DNA from: JBHEKP01 sp041859375 | GTDB taxonomy: Bacteria; Hydrogenedentota; Hydrogenedentia; Hydrogenedentales; CAITNO01 | DNA length: 13,376 nucleotides | NCBI GenBank assembly: GCA_041859375.1 | Contig: JBHEKP010000222.1 | Coordinates: 1-13,376, forward strand | Direction: 5' to 3' | In this document: in pieces, positions 6,665 through 13,376 of the stretch | Layout: each line of letters starts with the position of its first letter | Numbering within the stretch: position 1 is the first letter of the stretch | Notes under the pieces: model-generated | What the model saw: the letters and a program-made list of their open reading frames with translations, nothing else | The model's database searches: none | Told to the model about the DNA's origin: nothing | Translations under genes and position numbers: made by a program

Positions 6665-6681
6665 TGTCCAAATTCTGGACA
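6665..6681. promoter_or_regulatory. Palindromic operator/enhancer site B, TGTCCA-N5-TGGACA
   Basis: TGTCCA-AATTC-TGGACA, the same motif as site A with arms of 6 bp. Its centre lies about 164 bp upstream of the predicted sigma-54 start. Tandem sites on the same face of the helix are typical of enhancers bound by oligomerising sigma-54 activators. Confidence 0.6.
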
Positions 6682-6698
6682 TCTGTGTCTCTGAAGGC

Positions 6699-6968
6699 GG
6701 TTGCAGGAATGATCGGGGACGGCGTAACTCAATCAAGCAGCCCTCCCGAAGTCCATTCATCTTGAATTATGGGGAGGAAGCGGCCCAATTTCTTTGTTGG
6801 GTTCCCCGAAAGAACTGAATTATTCAGGCATCTGGCTCAAGATAATCATCCAACGGCCCCATGGTGTCCAAAAACTGGACACTATCCTCCGAAGAGGCGG
6901 GCGGGGAAGAAACCAGGGGCGGGCTCAAGTTTTTAATTTCGTGACGCAGCACGCTGATTCCTGCAACC
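6699..6968. repeat. 12-bp inverted repeat pair flanking site C
   Basis: GGTTGCAGGAAT at 6699-6710 is exactly inverted as ATTCCTGCAACC at 6957-6968, 246 bp apart. The pair encloses site C. No transposase, target duplication or coding content is seen between them. A single 12-bp match could arise by chance. Confidence 0.3.
6865..6881. promoter_or_regulatory. Palindromic operator site C, TGTCCA-N5-TGGACA
   Basis: TGTCCA-AAAAC-TGGACA, a third copy of the motif at sites A and B. It lies about 364 bp upstream of the sigma-54 start and about 230 bp upstream of the predicted tolA start. It might be an auxiliary enhancer or act on the rightward promoter. I found no plus-strand -24/-12 element between it and the TolA-like gene. 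Confidence 0.5.
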
Positions 6969-6982
6969 AAGCGCTTGCCACA

Positions 6983-6996
6983 GGGTATAAATACCC
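6983..6996. promoter_or_regulatory. Inverted repeat GGGTAT-AA-ATACCC upstream of the TolA-like gene
   Basis: Arms of 6 bp around AA, containing the -10-like hexamer TATAAA. No -35 is found at the right distance; a TTGCCA is only 5 bp away. It may be an operator or part of an alternative promoter. A similar short palindrome, CTGAAT-T-ATTCAG, lies at 6815-6827. Confidence 0.25.
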
Positions 6997-7070
6997 CGGA
7001 CGCGGTCTTCTAAATCTGGTTGTGTTTGGCAGGCATCCGCCTAAAAAACACAACAGATTGTGGTTTTGCC

Positions 7071-7099
7071 TTGATTTCAGCGGTCCCGTCCGGTAACAT
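7071..7099 (+). promoter_or_regulatory. Candidate sigma-70-type promoter for the tolA-tolB pair
   Basis: TTGATT (7071-7076) and TAACAT (7094-7099) are separated by 17 bp; each hexamer matches four of six consensus bases. The predicted start near 7106 leaves about 19 nt before the ATG at 7125. A small stem (CACAA-CAGA-TTGTG, about 7049-7062) lies just upstream and might be an operator. Confidence 0.4.
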
Positions 7100-7124
7100 G
7101 AACCAATCTGTGTGAACCCCAATT

Positions 7125-8033
7125 ATGCCAAACCGTTCGCCATACGAATCGTTCAGGGATGAGTCAAGACATTCCCTGACGATTATTATTGTGGTCTCCA
7201 CGGTCATCCACGTGCTGGTGATCGTGCTGGGGTTCAAGATGGATTTGTGGCGCACGATGAAACCGGTCCAGGTGTATGACGTGACCATGGTGATGGAGGC
7301 GGGACCGCCCTCCGGCACACCGGCGCAGGCCGACCCGCAGCCCCCCGTGCCGACTCCCCCGCCCGAGCCGCCCCCTCCCCCGGAACCGCCGAAGGAGGAG
7401 CCGAAACCGGAGAAAAAACCGGAGCCGAAGGTGGAGGAAAAGCCCAAGCCGGTTGAAAAGCCCAAGCCCAAGCCGGAGGAAAAGAAACCGGAGCCCAAGA
7501 AAGAGGAACCGAAAAAAAAGAAGGAGCCGCCCAAGCTCACGCCGTCCGACCCCAAGGAAAAGCCCGTCAAACCGGACAAGCCGACGCTGAAGCCCTCGGA
7601 GCCGAAGGAAAACATCATCCCCACGAACGACGCCGTCGCGGTGGAGGTGTCCGGGGCGACGCCGGGCACGGCGGCGTCCATCATGGGCGCATGGCCGGGG
7701 CTCTTCAAGCGGGCGGTGTACCTGCAGTGGATGGTGCCGGGCGGCATCCCCATGAATGATCCGGAATACATCCCCCAGGTGACGGTGACGGTGGCGCGGG
7801 ACGGGCGCATCATCGACGGCCCCTATCTGACAAAGCCGTCACCGAGCAACGAGCTGAACGAGTCGTGCATACAGGCGCTGCTCAACGCGACCATACCGCC
7901 GTTCCCGGAGAACATACAGGAAATGGAAATGACCCTGGTGGTCCAGTTCACGTCCCAGGGCCGCACCACCGCGGCGCCGGTTCCGGTGCCCGTGGGCGGC
8001 GGTGGACTGCTGGGCAGCGATCCCGGGGAGTAG
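7125..8033 (+). CDS. tolA: TolA/TonB-like energy-transducing envelope protein
   Basis: The 302-residue protein has the build of TolA/TonB: a short cytoplasmic N-terminus, one membrane helix (about 18-37), a long periplasmic linker rich in Pro, Lys and Glu (about 61-162) and a globular C-terminal domain (about 185-278; QVTVTVARDGRI, then ALLNATIPPFPE) that resembles the TonB C-terminal fold. Such proteins carry proton-motive-force work from a TolQR/ExbBD motor to the outer membrane. The next gene is tolB, which favours the TolA role over TonB. The start at 7125 is the only one that keeps the N-terminus before the helix, although no Shine-Dalgarno sequence precedes it. A Pro-Val-Gly-rich tail of about 22 residues follows the domain. 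No motor gene (tolQ/tolR) is adjacent. Confidence 0.82.
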   Translation: MPNRSPYESFRDESRHSLTIIIVVSTVIHVLVIVLGFKMDLWRTMKPVQVYDVTMVMEAGPPSGTPAQADPQPPVPTPPPEPPPPPEPPKEEPKPEKKPEPKVEEKPKPVEKPKPKPEEKKPEPKKEEPKKKKEPPKLTPSDPKEKPVKPDKPTLKPSEPKENIIPTNDAVAVEVSGATPGTAASIMGAWPGLFKRAVYLQWMVPGGIPMNDPEYIPQVTVTVARDGRIIDGPYLTKPSPSNELNESCIQALLNATIPPFPENIQEMEMTLVVQFTSQGRTTAAPVPVPVGGGGLLGSDPGE

Positions 8034-8083
8034 GGGCGCGCCCTTGCGGAAAGCGGAATAATCTGACACACTGGCATTGGCTT

Positions 8084-8101
8084 CGGACGGGGTTCCGTCC
8101 G
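8084..8101 (+). promoter_or_regulatory. Hairpin just upstream of the tolB ribosome site
   Basis: CGGACGG-GGTT-CCGTCCG forms a perfect 7-bp stem with a 4-nt loop in the 88-bp tolA-tolB gap. It ends a few bases before the GAGGAG ribosome site. No T-run follows, so it is not an intrinsic terminator. It may stabilise the mRNA or tune translation. Confidence 0.45.
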
Positions 8102-8121
8102 GGAGAAGAGGAGAACGACCC

Positions 8122-9429
8122 GTGAAAAAAACCTTGTTTGCCCTGGCGCTGCCGGCCCTGCTGGCCCTTGCGGCGGCGGCCTCCGCGCAGCAGCCCCTGC
8201 TTGTGGACGTGCAAAAGGGGATTGACGCGCGCATCCCCATCGCGGTGCCGCCCTGCGCCACCGCCGATCCCGGACTGCGCGCCGTGGCCAACGAGATGGC
8301 CCAGGTGGTTGCGGACGATCTCGTGTTCAGCGGCGTGTTCACCGTGCTCGGCCGCGAAATGTACCCGCCCACCTTCGCCGGGTTCGACGCGAACGTGAAG
8401 AACATTGACTTCAACGGCTGGCGCGCCACGGGCGCCCAGCACCTCATCTACGGGCTGGTGTTCCAGGAGGGCGGCCAGCTCGTGGGCCAGTTCCGCCTTT
8501 TCGACCTGCTTTCCAACAGCCAGGTCTACGGCCAGGAGGTGCGGGTGGAAGCGTCAAGCCAGCGCCTCGCGGCGCACCGCTTTTCGGAGGAGGTGCTCCG
8601 GTACCTGGACGGTGTGCCGGGCGCGGGCACCTCGGAAATCGTGTTCACCGGGGTGACGGGCCGCACAAAGGAAATTTACGTGGCCGACTACGACGGCATG
8701 AACGCGCGCAAGCTGACCGACCATGGTTCGGTCTCCATCAAGCCCAAGATTTCACCGGACGGCAACTATGTGGCGTACCTCTCCTACAAGGACCGGTTCT
8801 GCTTCCTGTACGTCCTTGACCGGCGCACGGGAAAGTCCACGCCCCTGTCCAAGGAGTCGGGCCTCAATTCCGCGCCGTCCTGGTCGCCGGACGGCAGCCG
8901 CATCGCCATGACGCTGAGCAAGGACGGCAACACCGAAATTTACCTGCGCAACCGGGACGGTTCGAACCCGGTGCGGCTCACGCGCAACAAGGACGGGGAC
9001 ACGTCGCCCTGCTTCTCGCCGGACGGCAGCCGCATCGCCTTTGTGAGCGACCGCGGCGGACGCCCGCAGATTTACGTCATGGGCGCGGACGGAAGCAACC
9101 AGACACGGGTGTCCTACCACGGCGGCAACGCCTATGACCCCACTTGGTCGCCGGACGGAAAGATGATCGCCTTCATCTCCGAAATCAAGGGGGAGGGCTT
9201 CGAGGTCTACGCGATGACGGCGGACGGGGCCAGCGCGGTCAAGCTGAGCGGTTCCGGCGGCATCAACGAGTCGCCAAGCTGGAGCCCCGACTCGCGCCAT
9301 GTGATTTTCGGGTCCACCCGCAGCGGCAGCGAACTGTATGCCGTGAACGTGAAGACAGGGGAGGAAACACGCATCGGCAAGGTGGCCATGCGCGCCGAGG
9401 GTCCGTGCTGGGGGCCCCGCCGCCGCTGA
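8122..9429 (+). CDS. tolB: TolB, periplasmic beta-propeller of the Tol-Pal system
   Basis: TolB binds Pal and TolA in the periplasm and helps keep the outer membrane attached, notably at the division septum. I place the start at GTG 8122 because AAGAGGAG lies 8 nt upstream and a signal peptide follows (MKKT, Ala/Leu-rich core, ASAQQ near residue 23). An earlier in-frame TTG at 8077 would bury that signal. The 435-residue protein has the TolB N-domain (about 27-165, with HLIYGLV and a GQEVRVEA strand) and then about six propeller repeats, each marked by SPDG or SPDS (211, 255, 299, 343, 389) followed by Ile/Val-Ala and EIYL/QIYVM/EVYAM-type strands. Length matches the family. A terminator follows directly, and pal, usual after tolB, is absent. 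Confidence 0.94.
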   Translation: MKKTLFALALPALLALAAAASAQQPLLVDVQKGIDARIPIAVPPCATADPGLRAVANEMAQVVADDLVFSGVFTVLGREMYPPTFAGFDANVKNIDFNGWRATGAQHLIYGLVFQEGGQLVGQFRLFDLLSNSQVYGQEVRVEASSQRLAAHRFSEEVLRYLDGVPGAGTSEIVFTGVTGRTKEIYVADYDGMNARKLTDHGSVSIKPKISPDGNYVAYLSYKDRFCFLYVLDRRTGKSTPLSKESGLNSAPSWSPDGSRIAMTLSKDGNTEIYLRNRDGSNPVRLTRNKDGDTSPCFSPDGSRIAFVSDRGGRPQIYVMGADGSNQTRVSYHGGNAYDPTWSPDGKMIAFISEIKGEGFEVYAMTADGASAVKLSGSGGINESPSWSPDSRHVIFGSTRSGSELYAVNVKTGEETRIGKVAMRAEGPCWGPRRR

Positions 9430-9444
9430 CTAGGCAACGATTGG

Positions 9445-9490
9445 GCGCCCTCCGCCCCCGCGACTGCGGCGGGCGGGGGGTGCTTTTTTT
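9445..9490 (+). terminator. Strong rho-independent terminator after tolB
   Basis: Bases 9445-9461 pair with 9466-9483 (17 pairs, including two G-T wobbles, with one bulged C) around the loop GACT, followed by seven T (9484-9490). It begins 15 bp after the tolB stop and separates the tol genes from the fad operon. Confidence 0.92.
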
Positions 9491-9541
9491 GAGCCCACCC
9501 CTGCCCGTTGTCAGAATTATGATAAATCATCCCCCAAAAGG

Positions 9542-9569
9542 TTGCAATTTGCCCGGAAATGGGTATAAT
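9542..9569 (+). promoter_or_regulatory. Sigma-70-type promoter of the fadN-fadA operon
   Basis: TTGCAA (9542-9547) and a perfect TATAAT (9564-9569) with 16-bp spacing. The predicted start near 9576 gives a leader of about 170 nt before fadN. The surroundings are AT-richer than the flanking genes, as expected of a promoter. Confidence 0.7.
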
Positions 9570-9575
9570 GATTTT

Positions 9576-9746
9576 TCACTATTCTTGATTTGGCGTCAGG
9601 AATGTCCGGCATAAAGACGGTGTTTCCGCTATATCCGAACAGATTCCAGCCAGGCAAGTCGTGATCCGTTTTGTGTATAACGAACAGTAGGTAGGGGCCG
9701 CCCCCCGGAGGCCCCGGGTCGTGAACGAAACAGGAGAAAGAAGGCA
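9576..9746 (+). other. Leader region of the fad operon
   Basis: The stretch between the predicted start site and fadN holds no gene. A GGGGCC/GGCCCC stem (9694-9699 with 9710-9715, 10-nt loop) lies about 30 bp before the ATG. No FadR-like or known riboswitch motif could be recognised by eye. The fadN ribosome site AGGAGA follows near 9731. Confidence 0.35.
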
Positions 9747-12146
9747 ATGAGGGACATCAAAAAAGTCGCCGTGTTGGGTTCCGGCGTGATGGGCGCGACA
9801 ATCGCGGCCCATCTCGCCAACTGCGGCATCCCCAGCATCATGCTGGACATCGTGCCGCCCAACCTGTCCGACGCCGACAAGGCGGACCGGAAAAAACGCA
9901 ACGGTTTCGCCGAAAAGGGCAAGGCGGGCCTGCTGAAGGCCAAGCCCGCGCCGTTGTACGCGAAATCGCTGGCCGACATGATCGAGATCGGCAATTTCGA
10001 GGACGACATGGCCCGGATTGCCGAGTGCGACTGGATCATCGAGGTGGTGATGGAGAAGCTTGAGATCAAGCACAAGGTCTTTGCGGACGTGGCGAAGCAC
10101 CGGAAGCCGGGCGCAATCGTGAGCACAAACACAAGCGGCATCCCGATCTCGGCCATCGCGGAGGGGATGGAGCCGGAAATGCGGGCGCATTTCCTGGGCA
10201 CGCACTTCTTCAACCCGCCCCGCTACCTGAAGCTGCTCGAACTCATCCCGCTTCCCGACACGGACCCGGACGTGCTGGCGGGCATGGCGGCCTTCGGCGA
10301 GAACGTGCTTGGCAAGGGCATCGTGTACGCGAAGGACACGCCGAACTTTGTGGCGAACCGGATCATCACCTTCGCCATGCAGTATGTGATGCACAACATG
10401 GTGGCCGAGGGCCTGAGCCCCGAGGAGGTGGACGCGCTTACGGGGCCGAGCATCGGCCACGCCGGCTCGGCAACCTTCCGCACGGCGGACCTGGTGGGCC
10501 TGGACACGCTGCACAAGGTGGTGGGCAACGTGCGCAACGGCTGCCCCGGCGACGAGCGCCTGGACATCATGGCCGGCCCGGACTGGTTCGACGCGATGGT
10601 GGCCAAGGGCCTCTTCGGCGACAAGTCCGGCTCGGGCTTCTACAAGAAGACGAACGAGAAGGACGAGAAGGGCAAAAAGATCGTGCTGGGCTATGATCCG
10701 GCGGCGGGCGACTACCGCGCGCCGGTGAAGCCGCGCTTCGAGTGCACCGGCGCGGCGCGCTCGGCGGACAGCCTCGAGGACAAGCTGCGCATCATGCACC
10801 TGGGCGAGGACAAGGGCTCCAAGTTCCTGTTCAAGTTTTTCGCCAACATGGCGCAGTACGCGGGCAACCGCATCCCCGAAATCGCGGACGACATTGTCAA
10901 CATAGACAACGCCTGCAAGTGGGGCTTCAACTGGGAGATTGGCATTTTCGAGACCTGGGACGTGCTGGGCTTCGACCTCGTCTGCGACCGCATGGCCGCC
11001 GAGGGCATCGCCCTGCCGCCCGTGGCGCAGGCGCTCAAGGACAGCGGGGGCAAGTCCTTCTACAAGCTGGAAAACGGCCGCCGCATGTACTTTGACGGCG
11101 CGGCGAAGGCCTACAAGCCGGTGCCGCTCAACCCGCGCGAGCTGGTGATTGCCAACATCAAGACGGACAGCACCCGCATCGTGAAAAAGTTCGACGACGC
11201 GAGCCTGGTGGATCTGGGCGACGGCATCGTCTGCGCCGAATTCCACTGCAAGATGAACGCCATCGGCCCGGACATCATCACCGCGCTGAACGCGGGCGTG
11301 GACCTGCTCGAGGAGGGCAAATTCGAGGGCATGGTCGTGGGCAACCAGGGCCCGCACTTCAGCGCGGGCGCGAACCTGATGCTGGTGCTGGGCGCGGCCA
11401 TGCAGCAGCAGTGGGACTTCATCGCGAACATGGTCAATGAACTCCAGGGCGCGGGCATGCGCATGAAATACTGCAAACGCCCGGTGGTCGGCGCGCCGCA
11501 CCACTACACCTTCGGCGGCGGCGTGGAGCTGAACATGCACTGCGCCAAAGTCGTCCTCGCGGGCGAGACCTACGCGGGCCTCGTCGAGGTGGGCGTGGGC
11601 GTCATTCCCGGCGGCGGCGGCACCAAGGAAATGCTGGTGCGCGCGCTGGAGAACATCCCGGCGAACGTGGCGGCGGACCCCTTCCCCTTCGTGCGCCGCG
11701 CCTTCGAGAACATCGGCACGGCCAAGGTGGGCACCAGCGGCGCCGAGGTGGTGGAGCTGGGCTATTTCCGGCCCACGGACATCGTGCTGCCGAACTTCGA
11801 CCACCAGCTGCAGCGGGCGAAGGACGTGTGCCTGGGCCTGATCAAGGCGGGGTACACGGCGCCGAAGCCGCCGCGCATCTTCGCGCTGGGCGAGAGCGCC
11901 AAGGCGGCGTTCCGCGCGGCGGTGTGGGGCATGCAGCAGGCGGGCTACGCGAGCGAGCACGACGCGCTGATTTCGGAGCACCTGGCGAACATCCTGTGCG
12001 GCGGCAACCGCATCCAGGGCACGCCGATGACCGAGCAGGACGCGTTGGACCTTGAACGCGAGGCCTTTGTGAGCCTCTGCGGCACTGAAAAAACCCAGGC
12101 GCGAATCCAGCACATGCTTGCCACGGGCAAGCCGCTGCGCAACTAG
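9747..12146 (+). CDS. fadN: 3-hydroxyacyl-CoA dehydrogenase / enoyl-CoA hydratase, FadN type
   Basis: A bifunctional beta-oxidation enzyme (799 aa) that hydrates trans-2-enoyl-CoA and oxidises the resulting 3-hydroxyacyl-CoA with NAD+. The dehydrogenase comes first: the Rossmann motif GSGVMG (11-16), then GTHFFNPPRYLKLLE with catalytic H153 and E165, and the C-terminal helical domains to about 460. The crotonase domain follows at about 480-690: GPHFSAGANL at the oxyanion hole, E594 in GGGVEL and E614 in LVEVGVGVIPGGGG, both catalytic glutamates kept. The protein ends in GKPLRN, the ending I recall for Bacillus FadN. This order is the reverse of E. coli FadB/FadJ and matches FadN (about 790 aa). 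AGGAGA precedes the ATG. It is the first gene of an operon with the thiolase. Confidence 0.95.
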   Translation: MRDIKKVAVLGSGVMGATIAAHLANCGIPSIMLDIVPPNLSDADKADRKKRNGFAEKGKAGLLKAKPAPLYAKSLADMIEIGNFEDDMARIAECDWIIEVVMEKLEIKHKVFADVAKHRKPGAIVSTNTSGIPISAIAEGMEPEMRAHFLGTHFFNPPRYLKLLELIPLPDTDPDVLAGMAAFGENVLGKGIVYAKDTPNFVANRIITFAMQYVMHNMVAEGLSPEEVDALTGPSIGHAGSATFRTADLVGLDTLHKVVGNVRNGCPGDERLDIMAGPDWFDAMVAKGLFGDKSGSGFYKKTNEKDEKGKKIVLGYDPAAGDYRAPVKPRFECTGAARSADSLEDKLRIMHLGEDKGSKFLFKFFANMAQYAGNRIPEIADDIVNIDNACKWGFNWEIGIFETWDVLGFDLVCDRMAAEGIALPPVAQALKDSGGKSFYKLENGRRMYFDGAAKAYKPVPLNPRELVIANIKTDSTRIVKKFDDASLVDLGDGIVCAEFHCKMNAIGPDIITALNAGVDLLEEGKFEGMVVGNQGPHFSAGANLMLVLGAAMQQQWDFIANMVNELQGAGMRMKYCKRPVVGAPHHYTFGGGVELNMHCAKVVLAGETYAGLVEVGVGVIPGGGGTKEMLVRALENIPANVAADPFPFVRRAFENIGTAKVGTSGAEVVELGYFRPTDIVLPNFDHQLQRAKDVCLGLIKAGYTAPKPPRIFALGESAKAAFRAAVWGMQQAGYASEHDALISEHLANILCGGNRIQGTPMTEQDALDLEREAFVSLCGTEKTQARIQHMLATGKPLRN

Positions 12147-12162
12147 AAGAAGGAGTGACAGC

Positions 12163-13329
12163 ATGGAAAACGTGTACGTTGTTTCGGCCGTGCGCACGGC
12201 GGTGGGCAGGTCCAAGGCGGGAAGCGCCATCGCGCACGTGCGCCCCGACGATCTCGGCGCGGCGGCGATCCGCGAGGCGGTGAAACGCTCCGGCATCCCC
12301 GCGGAGCGCATCGGCGACTGCATCATGGGCTGCGCCTTCCCCGAGGCGGAGGCCGGCATGAACGTGGGCCGCATCGCCCAGCTGGCGGCGGGCCTTCCCG
12401 ACACGGTGCCCGGCGAGACGGTCAACCGCTTCTGCTCGTCCGGGCTGGACGTGATGGCCATCGCGGGCGCGAAGATTGAAATCAAGATGATCGAGTGCGC
12501 CGTCGCGGGCGGGCTCGAGTCCATGAGCATCATCCCCATCGGCGGGAACAAGACCTGCCCCAACCCCGGGCTGACGAAGACAATGCCCCGCGCCTACACC
12601 GGCATGGGCCAGTGCGCCGACAATGTGGCGCGCGACTTCGGCATCACCCGCGAGGAATGCGACCGCTGGGCGCTGCGCAGCCACCAGCGCGCCGTTGCCG
12701 CCATCGAGAAGGGCCTCTTCAAGGACGAGATTGTGCCCCTTGAGGTGACGGGCCCCAAGGGCAAGACCTACATCTTCGACACGGACGAGGGGCCCCGCCC
12801 CGAAACCACCCTTGAGGGCCTTGCGGCGCTGCGGCCGGCCTTTGCGGCGTCGCCAGCGATGGGCGTGAGCACGGCAGGCAACTCCAGCCAGACGAGCTGC
12901 GGCGGAGCGGCCACCGTGGTCGCCTCCGGCGAGCTTGTGAAGGAACTGGGACTGAAACCCCTTGCGCGGCTGCGCGGGTACGCCGTCATGGGCGGCGATC
13001 CCGGTTATCTGGGCCCGCCCCAGGTGCCCGCCATCGAGGAGGCCTGCCGCCAGGCCGGCATCACCGTGGCCGATCTTGGACTGGTCGAGTGCAACGAGGC
13101 CTTCGCCGCGCAGACCCTCTACGTGGTGAAGACCCTCAAGCTCGACGAGGAAATCGTGAACGTCAACGGCGGCGCCATCGCCCTGGGCCACCCCCTCGGC
13201 TGCACCGGCGCCAAGCTCGCCACCCAGCTCATCCACGAAATGCGCCGCCGCGGCGTGAAGTGGGGGCTGGAGACCATGTGCATCGGCGGCGGCATGGGCG
13301 CCGCCGGCGTTTTCGAGCTCTGCGACTGA
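12163..13329 (+). CDS. fadA: 3-ketoacyl-CoA thiolase (acetyl-CoA acyltransferase), FadA
   Basis: This 388-residue thiolase cleaves 3-ketoacyl-CoA with CoA to give acetyl-CoA and a shortened acyl-CoA, completing the cycle begun by FadN. The start is ATG 12163 with AAGGAG about 7 nt upstream and 16 bp after the fadN stop; the frame extends further back (12118) only within fadN. Catalytic residues are all visible: C91 in NRFCSSGLD, N311 in ECNEAFA, H343 in ALGHPLGCTGA and C373 in MCIGGGMG. One oddity is SQTSCGGAA near 242-250, where most thiolases have SDGAA, so the Asp is replaced by Cys. Length is typical. A degradative FadA role is favoured over biosynthetic acetoacetyl-CoA thiolase because of the fadN partner. 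Confidence 0.94.
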   Translation: MENVYVVSAVRTAVGRSKAGSAIAHVRPDDLGAAAIREAVKRSGIPAERIGDCIMGCAFPEAEAGMNVGRIAQLAAGLPDTVPGETVNRFCSSGLDVMAIAGAKIEIKMIECAVAGGLESMSIIPIGGNKTCPNPGLTKTMPRAYTGMGQCADNVARDFGITREECDRWALRSHQRAVAAIEKGLFKDEIVPLEVTGPKGKTYIFDTDEGPRPETTLEGLAALRPAFAASPAMGVSTAGNSSQTSCGGAATVVASGELVKELGLKPLARLRGYAVMGGDPGYLGPPQVPAIEEACRQAGITVADLGLVECNEAFAAQTLYVVKTLKLDEEIVNVNGGAIALGHPLGCTGAKLATQLIHEMRRRGVKWGLETMCIGGGMGAAGVFELCD

Positions 13330-13376
13330 CGCGGCACCGCGACGAAACCCCGCGCAGGCGCGTCTTTGGGCGCTCC

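Noticed and set aside
7021..7050. Possible plus-strand sigma-54 element around TTTGGCAGGCATCCGCC
   Set aside because: The GG-to-GC spacing is 9 rather than 10 and the TTGC part is missing.
7044..7067. AT-rich stem near the tolA promoter with six T on the minus strand
   Set aside because: The stem has only about 5 solid pairs and there is no leftward gene upstream for it to terminate. It is mentioned only as a possible operator.
6499..7096. Frames 6499-6732 (minus) and 6794-7096 (plus) in the regulatory island
   Set aside because: They overlap the enhancer-like palindromes, lack ribosome sites and have AT-driven composition without codon bias.
7010..7813. Gly/Ser/Phe-rich minus-strand frame of 267 residues
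   Set aside because: It is the complement of the Pro/Lys/Glu-rich linker of the TolA-like gene, which explains its composition.
9579..13236. Long minus-strand frames opposite fadN and fadA (9579-12563 and 11842-13236)
   Set aside because: Their His/Ala/Arg-rich sequence is typical of antisense frames, and the sense strand carries complete enzymes with catalytic motifs. The first also overlaps the promoter and leader of the fad operon.
13351..13366. CGCG-CAGG-CGCG followed by TCTTT after fadA
   Set aside because: A stem of 4 bp and an interrupted T-tract at the window edge are insufficient for a terminator call.

Overview
The window reads as chromosomal DNA from a high-GC, Gram-negative-type (diderm) bacterium. 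It has a TolA/TonB-like envelope protein and TolB, a periplasm-facing DsbD, a cardiolipin synthase and a menaquinone-type methyltransferase. No mobile element, CRISPR array, rRNA or tRNA was seen. The mixture (Bacillus-type fadN-fadA, an FHA-bearing sigma-54 activator, a split tol cluster) suggests an uncultured or PVC-like/Hydrogenedentota-like lineage. That placement is inference only; no marker here fixes the phylum.

Left half (1-5782), all on the minus strand and transcribed leftwards: an FHA-GAF-AAA+-Fis sigma-54 activator (5782-3929), DsbD (3762-1945), cardiolipin synthase (1931-531) and a 5' partial MenG/UbiE (452-1, cut by the window edge). dsbD and cls are only 13 bp apart and probably cotranscribed; menG may follow them.

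Middle (5783-7124), the most interesting part: a regulatory island of about 1.3 kb with at most one short gene. On the minus strand, in order of transcription, it holds two tandem palindromes GTCCA-N5-TGGAC (a third lies further upstream), an AT-rich stretch, a sigma-54 -24/-12 element with correct GG-N10-GC spacing, a strongly folded leader, a possible 73-residue protein of unknown function, a further 230 bp, and a rho-independent terminator. Next comes a sigma-70-type promoter for the activator gene itself. The layout fits the adjacent activator controlling a small transcript through its own enhancer sites; this is an inference from architecture.

Right half (7125-13329), plus strand: a TolA/TonB-like protein, then TolB, then a strong terminator (9445-9490); no tolQ, tolR or pal flanks them. 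A new promoter (9542-9569) and a 170-nt leader precede fadN (3-hydroxyacyl-CoA dehydrogenase plus enoyl-CoA hydratase in Bacillus domain order) and fadA (thiolase), 16 bp apart. Together these two supply the last three steps of fatty-acid beta-oxidation. The 47 bases after fadA show nothing convincing.
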